From an uncultured Eubacteriales bacterium (GTDB lineage: Bacteria > Bacillota > Clostridia > Tissierellales > Peptoniphilaceae), in NCBI GenBank assembly GCA_900540185.1, contig UQFH01000006.1, positions 67,282 to 131,281 on the forward strand: a DNA stretch of 64,000 bases. The letters are read 5' to 3'. The notes below the pieces were generated by a model. That model did not search any database. It saw only the letters and a list, made by a program, of their open reading frames with translations, and was not told the origin of the DNA. The position numbers and the translations under genes were made by a program. Of the stretch, positions 61,366 through 64,000 are shown in pieces. Position 1 is the stretch's first letter. Each line of letters opens with the position of its first letter.

Positions 61366-61411
61366 CCGTTGTTGGTGGATTTGTAAATTGCATAGGGGAC
61401 ATATATGGCGG
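61366..61411 (+). repeat. 46-bp repeat module, copy 1
   Basis: A 46-base block beginning CCGTTGTTGGTGG and ending GACATATATGGCGG. The same block, also 46 bases and inverted, occurs at 63882-63927; by eye 38 of 46 positions agree, with both ends identical. Confidence 0.75.
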
Positions 61412-61427
61412 CGCAATGGAATGCGCC
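61410..61427. repeat. hairpin joined to the 46-bp module
   Basis: A perfect 6-bp inverted repeat GGCGCA-N6-TGCGCC directly at the end of the 46-bp module, in the position where the second module copy carries the long hairpin repeat. Confidence 0.6.
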
Positions 61428-61555
61428 GTTACGTTCCGGGAAACACACAATGATGGGTGGATTTATATATTGTAAAGGTTTTACACGCCGTAAATATAAC
61501 AAGGTAAATATGAATATATTTATAGCTTTTTGTTTTGTATAAGATGACATAATTT

Positions 61556-61582
61556 GTAGCGTCGCATTATATTGCGACGCCC
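61556..61582. repeat. GTAGC-flanked hairpin
   Basis: Perfect 8-bp arms GCGTCGCA / TGCGACGC (61559-61566, 61573-61580) with a 6-base AT loop, preceded by GTA as in the other hairpin units. The arm sequence differs from the others, but the layout is the same. Confidence 0.55.
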
Positions 61583-61643
61583 GGAGTATGAATTTATACA
61601 CAATTATATCTAATGCAATTATATGATTAAATATACACCGCAC

Positions 61644-61694
61644 GTAACGGCAGTCATACGTTGTGACGGAAGGAGCAACGATAGTACTGTCGCC
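61644..61694 (+). repeat. dispersed hairpin repeat, full form, copy A
   Basis: Begins GTAACGGCAGTCATACGTTG and ends CTGTCGCC. Inner arms CGTTGT / GCAACG and central GACGGAAGGA match the 63656 and 63836 copies. The outer arms differ (CAGT / ACTG) yet still pair, suggesting selection for the fold. Confidence 0.72.
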
Positions 61695-61723
61695 ATAAGA
61701 GAAAAACTTTACATAACCCCAAT

Positions 61724-61747
61724 AAAAAAGCACACAATTGCGTGTGC
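61724..61747 (-). terminator. hicAB terminator
   Basis: A 6-bp stem GCACAC / GTGTGC with 6-base loop, then six U residues on the minus strand, 9 bases after the hicB stop. Confidence 0.85.
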
Positions 61748-61755
61748 TCAAAACT

Positions 61756-62145
61756 TTATTTAATATTCAACTCTCTCTTGAGTCCCTCTTGCAACACTTG
61801 AGAAAAATTTATATCATGCTCCATCGCCATTTCATTCATCCAAGCAGGCAATGTCAATGTTTTCTTGACAGCCATATTATTGATCCTATCTTTTATTGCT
61901 CCAACCGGAGATTCAACCAAAATGAGAAACTCCCCTTCTTCTAACTTTATATTTTCGACGGCAGCCGGTAAATCCATTTTATTTTTTAGCATAGTAAAAA
62001 TAACGCCGTTTAAAACTTCTTTTGTATTCGCAAAAAGCTCATCAATGCTTTCTGCGTCTGTAAAGCAGGCGTTAAAATCCGGAAAATTTGCATAATAGAT
62101 GTCATCTTCTTTTCGAACAACACAAGGATATATAAGCTTTTTCAT
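61756..62145 (-). CDS. hicB: HicB-family antitoxin
   Basis: A 129-residue antitoxin. The N-terminal half is the partly degraded RNase H fold of HicB (YPCVVRKEDDIYYANFPDFN, then FTDAESIDELFANTKEVL); the C-terminal end is a ribbon-helix-helix type DNA-binding segment (KKTLTLPAWMNEMAMEHDIN). It neutralises HicA and should repress its own promoter, where two tandem 10-bp sites lie. Second gene of the pair, 29 bases after hicA; AAAGGAGG precedes the ATG. Confidence 0.9.
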   Translation of the reverse strand: MKKLIYPCVVRKEDDIYYANFPDFNACFTDAESIDELFANTKEVLNGVIFTMLKNKMDLPAAVENIKLEEGEFLILVESPVGAIKDRINNMAVKKTLTLPAWMNEMAMEHDINFSQVLQEGLKRELNIK

Positions 62146-62174
62146 AAAAACCTCCTTTTTTTAAGAGAGAGGGG

Positions 62175-62366
62175 CTAAAATTTTAGTACCGTAATCCTCT
62201 CAATACTTGTTAAAGTTCCCGAAGGGATATCCTTCTTGTTACATTTAACAGGACAAATGTAACCATCTTTGATGTAAATCTCGTGTGATCCCTCTGTATG
62301 GTCAAGCTTCCAGCCATTTGCTTTCATAACTTTAACAACTTTTCTGTAAGGCTTTGTTTTGGCCAT
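62175..62366 (-). CDS. hicA: HicA-family mRNA interferase toxin
   Basis: A 63-residue toxin starting MAKTKPYRKVVKVMKANGWK at 62366; an ATG two codons earlier is too close to AAGGAGG. The dsRBD-like fold shows the active His in DHTEGSHEIYI. HicA cleaves mRNA and is kept inactive by HicB. Toxin-first order is typical of hicAB. Promoter and operator lie immediately upstream. Confidence 0.9.
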   Translation of the reverse strand: MAKTKPYRKVVKVMKANGWKLDHTEGSHEIYIKDGYICPVKCNKKDIPSGTLTSIERITVLKF

Positions 62367-62380
62367 AAACATTTCCTCCT

Positions 62381-62418
62381 TACACGTATATTATACACGT
62401 ATAAATAAATTGTGTCAA
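62381..62418 (-). promoter_or_regulatory. hicAB promoter with tandem operator sites
   Basis: TTGACA (62413-62418), 17 bases, consensus TATAAT (62390-62395) on the minus strand. Two direct copies of TATACGTGTA (62394-62403 and 62381-62390), 3 bases apart, flank and cover the -10 box; probably the HicB operator. Confidence 0.83.
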
Positions 62419-62486
62419 ATACATTTTAAAAATATTCACTCTTACCTTTCCCACGTAACTTTCTAAAAAAATCACCACTAAAACCG

Positions 62487-62516
62487 TTGACAAAACTTAA
62501 CCCTTTATGTTATAAT
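62487..62516 (+). promoter_or_regulatory. rpsF-ssb-rpsR promoter
   Basis: Consensus TTGACA (62487-62492), 18 bases, consensus TATAAT (62511-62516). Transcription would start just before the S6:S18 leader. Confidence 0.88.
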
Positions 62517-62523
62517 ATCTCGT

Positions 62524-62569
62524 GGACTTAATTGTTCCTTGCAAGGGCAGACGCTCTTGCCGTAAGACC
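62524..62569 (+). promoter_or_regulatory. S6:S18-binding leader of rpsF operon
   Basis: Outer helix GGACTTA / TAAGACC (one A-A mismatch), inner helix GGCA / TGCC, and an unpaired CCG on the 3' side at 62560-62562, which imitates the S6:S18 site in 16S rRNA. It lies 17 bases before the rpsF ATG; excess S6:S18 should bind and block translation. Confidence 0.78.
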
Positions 62570-62585
62570 AAAAGGAGGTGTAATT

Positions 62586-62867
62586 ATGAACGATTACGAA
62601 ACAATGCTTGTTTTTCGTCCTGACATCGAAGACGAAAAGCGTGAAGCACTCATCGAAAGATTGAAAAGTGTTATCGGCGAAGGCAATCAATTCTCAGTAG
62701 ATAATTGGGGATTAAGAAAGCTTGCTTATGAAATCAATGATTACCCGGAAGGATATTATTCATTACTCGAATTCAAATCCGAACCGGAAGCAATCAAAGA
62801 AATAACACGTGTATGTCGTATTTCCGACATCCTATTACGTTACATGACAATCGCAAAGGAAGACTAG
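62586..62867 (+). CDS. rpsF: 30S ribosomal protein S6
   Basis: A 93-residue S6, start MNDYETMLVFRPDIEDEK at 62586 after AAAGGAGGTG. The frame is open 18 codons upstream, but that stretch is the S6:S18 leader RNA. Conserved WGLRKLAYEINDYPEGYYSLLEF. It pairs with S18 in the platform of the small subunit. First gene of the operon. Confidence 0.97.
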   Translation: MNDYETMLVFRPDIEDEKREALIERLKSVIGEGNQFSVDNWGLRKLAYEINDYPEGYYSLLEFKSEPEAIKEITRVCRISDILLRYMTIAKED

Positions 62868-62878
62868 AGGTGTAAGCT

Positions 62879-63343
62879 ATGAATAATGTAGTTTTGATTG
62901 GAAGATTAACAAGAGACCCTGAGCTAAGATATTTGCCTAACACAAATACTGCCAACTGTACTTTCACACTTGCAGTTGACAAGGGACTCTCAAAAGATAA
63001 GAAACAAGAATATGAACAAAAGGGTTGGGCAACAGCTGATTTCATAAACATTGCCGTTTGGGGCAAGATGGCTGAAGTTGTCAACAATTTTGTTGGAAAA
63101 GGAAACCTTATCGCGATTAACGGTCGCCTCTCCGTAAGAAATTACGAAGATAAGCAAGGAAACAAAAGAACGTGGACAGAAGTTGTAGCTTCAAATGTCG
63201 ACTTTATCGAATGGAAGGACAGAGACCAAAGTCATTCATCCGGAAATTCAGGTTTCAATGCACCGGCTGACGACGGCTTCGATGGTGGATATGATGATTT
63301 CAAAGGTTTCGAACCTAGAAATGATGAAAATATTCCATTCTAA
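62879..63343 (+). CDS. ssb: single-stranded DNA-binding protein
   Basis: A 154-residue SSB with N-terminal OB fold (MNNVVLIGRLTRDPELRYLP, then WATADFINIAVWGKMAEVV, IAINGRLSVRNYEDKQGNKR), a Gly/Asp-rich linker and the partner-binding tip DENIPF. The tip is close to the usual DDDIPF. Genes rpsF and rpsR flank it, the normal Firmicutes arrangement. Confidence 0.97.
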   Translation: MNNVVLIGRLTRDPELRYLPNTNTANCTFTLAVDKGLSKDKKQEYEQKGWATADFINIAVWGKMAEVVNNFVGKGNLIAINGRLSVRNYEDKQGNKRTWTEVVASNVDFIEWKDRDQSHSSGNSGFNAPADDGFDGGYDDFKGFEPRNDENIPF

Positions 63344-63362
63344 TTAAAGAAAGGAGAAAAAC

Positions 63363-63587
63363 ATGCAAAAGAGATTTCGTCCAAGAAAGAAAGTTTGCCA
63401 ACTATGCGCAGACAAAAACGAAACAATCGATTATAAAGATGTGCAAAAGCTCAAGAAATATGTAACAGAACGTGGTAAAATTCTTCCACGCCGTGTAACA
63501 GGCGCTTGTGCTAAACACCAAAGAAAAATCTCACTTGCTATCAAAAGAGCAAGACAAGTGGCATTGTTGCCATATGTAGTAGACTAA
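63363..63587 (+). CDS. rpsR: 30S ribosomal protein S18
   Basis: A 74-residue S18: CQLCADKNETIDYKDVQKLK, then YVTERGKILPRRVTGACAKH, QRKISLAIKRARQVALLPYV. The N-terminal Cys pair and a later Cys suggest a zinc-binding (C+) form. AGAAAGGAG precedes the ATG. Confidence 0.97.
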   Translation: MQKRFRPRKKVCQLCADKNETIDYKDVQKLKKYVTERGKILPRRVTGACAKHQRKISLAIKRARQVALLPYVVD

Positions 63588-63594
63588 TAAAAAG

Positions 63595-63621
63595 GCTCCG
63601 GTTAAACCGGAGCTTTATTTT
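63595..63621 (+). terminator. rpsF-ssb-rpsR terminator
   Basis: GCTCCGGTT / AACCGGAGC stem with a tiny loop, followed by a T-rich run. Confidence 0.92.
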
Positions 63622-63655
63622 TTTGTTTGTTTGTACAATTGTATGTGTACGCTCC

Positions 63656-63704
63656 GTAACGGGACGGCAACGTTGTGACGTAAGGAGTAACGATATCCTG
63701 GCTC
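63656..63704 (+). repeat. dispersed hairpin repeat, full form, copy B
   Basis: Begins GTAACGGGACGGCAACGTTG, with central GACGTAAGGA and inner arm GTAACG. The last bases ATCCTGGCTC are more diverged. An AATTGTA segment lies about 17 bases before this copy and also before the 63836 copy. Confidence 0.75.
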
Positions 63705-63835
63705 TATATTTGACTTTCGTTGTTATAACAACATACAACTTTCGGTGTGTTCATAAAATATCTTTCTAAAAATGCAACGTGCAGATATTTTCCGCGCTGA
63801 TAAATTTTACAATTGTATTTATTCGCATACGCATT

Positions 63836-63886
63836 GTAGCGGGACGGCATACGTTGTGACGTAAGGAACAACGATGTCCTCCCGCC
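63836..63886 (+). repeat. dispersed hairpin repeat, full form, copy C (best conserved)
   Basis: Begins GTAGCGGGACGGCATACG and ends ATGTCCTCCCGCC. Outer arms GCGGGA / TCCCGC, middle GGCAT / ATG(T)CC, inner CGTTGT / ACAACG, loop GACGTAAGGA. It is joined to the 46-bp module that begins inside its last bases. Confidence 0.78.
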
Positions 63887-63927
63887 ATATATGTCGTTTT
63901 TGAAATATACAACCCCACCAACAACGG
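63882..63927 (-). repeat. 46-bp repeat module, copy 2
   Basis: On the minus strand begins CCGTTGTTGGTGG and ends GACATATATGGCGG, the same as copy 1 at 61366-61411 with eight differences, all in the middle. Confidence 0.75.
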
Positions 63928-64000
63928 TGTGCCAAGAAAATATATAACCCAAAGCCTCATACCATTTATAAACAAATCTTCGCTATGTATATCTTAAAAT

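Larger units (their letters stand above)
61001..61725. other. gene-free region filled with hairpins and repeats
   Basis: About 700 bases between the tRNA and hicAB with no credible gene. It holds several inverted repeats: around TTTGATTT/AAATCAAA near 61099-61119, TTTGCTAT/ATAGCAAA near 61138-61169, GACGTAC/GTACGTC near 61212-61232, and the repeat units listed separately (61177, 61366, 61410, 61556, 61644). An open frame at 61242-61751 is only the minus-strand reading of these repeats. The region is richer in G+C islands than the rest of the intergenic DNA. Confidence 0.6.
63622..64000. other. gene-free tail with hairpin repeats
   Basis: No credible gene. The open frames seen on the minus strand (63541-63738, 63704-63952, 63766-63975) are readings of the repeats listed here. 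The stretch holds two full hairpin repeats and the second copy of the 46-bp module. It continues past the window. Confidence 0.55.

Noticed and set aside
61143..61700. Possible CRISPR array
   Set aside because: The repeats are unevenly spaced, differ in length and orientation, and no unique spacers of constant length or cas genes are seen.
61242..61751. 169-codon minus-strand frame in the repeat region
   Set aside because: It has no ribosome site, crosses the hicAB terminator and several hairpin repeats, and its codons follow the repeats; best read as chance translation.
63541..63975. Three overlapping minus-strand frames after rpsR
   Set aside because: They are translations of the same hairpin repeats in different frames, one running into rpsR; no start signals.

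Overview
This AT-rich 64 kb window comes from a low-GC Gram-positive anaerobe. The gene set fits the Tissierellia / Peptoniphilaceae branch of the Firmicutes: a complete Rnf complex, formate-tetrahydrofolate ligase, two short flavodoxins, GatCAB, an Ami/Opp-type peptide importer, PyrB with PyrI, and no respiratory genes. The placement is an inference from gene content, since no marker was aligned. Sigma-A promoters, AGGAGG ribosome sites and hairpin-plus-U terminators are easy to read, and most genes overlap or lie a few bases apart in operons. Nearly all genes from 1 to 43.7 kb are on the minus strand.

Layout: (1) 1-2.1 kb, three unrecognised genes, two of them membrane proteins. (2) 2.2-8.5 kb, an oligopeptide ABC importer (oppA-B-C and a fused oppDF) from one strong promoter. 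(3) 8.5-12.7 kb, a YtrA/GntR-regulated operon with two ABC transporters and a palindromic operator on its promoter. (4) 12.7-15.5 kb, cell-wall amidase and rdgB. (5) 15.5-22.8 kb, pcrA-ligA-gatCAB. (6) 22.8-25.3 kb, fhs-yerC-dtxR-like. (7) 25.4-35.3 kb, a pyrimidine operon (pyrB-I-F-K-D-E) that continues into an AcpS-NnrD fusion, a small TPR-like membrane protein, asnB and pepF. (8) 35.3-43.7 kb, corC-like, dnaE, pfkA, pyk, an FMN reductase and dCMP deaminase. (9) 43.7-47.9 kb, plus strand: a nitroreductase pseudogene with one in-frame stop, then a heterodimeric ABC exporter. (10) 48-49.9 kb, two flavodoxin paralogues and an AraC-type regulator that share a palindromic operator. (11) 49.9-55.2 kb, rnfCDGEAB. 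(12) 55.3-60.7 kb, polA, coaE, a lytic transglycosylase and a second peptide-binding lipoprotein. (13) 60.8-64 kb, tRNA-Leu(CAA), hicAB, and rpsF-ssb-rpsR with an S6:S18 leader, set among dispersed hairpin repeats.

Working together: peptides are taken up by Opp and cut by PepF. Glycolysis (PfkA, Pyk) supplies ATP. Rnf couples ferredoxin oxidation and NAD reduction to an ion gradient, and flavodoxins may replace ferredoxin under some condition sensed through the shared operator. The Pyr enzymes, dCMP deaminase and RdgB serve nucleotide supply and cleaning, while DnaE, PolA, LigA, PcrA and Ssb serve replication and repair.

The least explained parts are the hairpin repeat family at 61.1-61.7 kb and 63.6-63.9 kb, the AcpS-NnrD fusion, the shared AGTTAG-N6-CTAAC operator, and three terminators whose hairpins include the stop codon of the gene they end.
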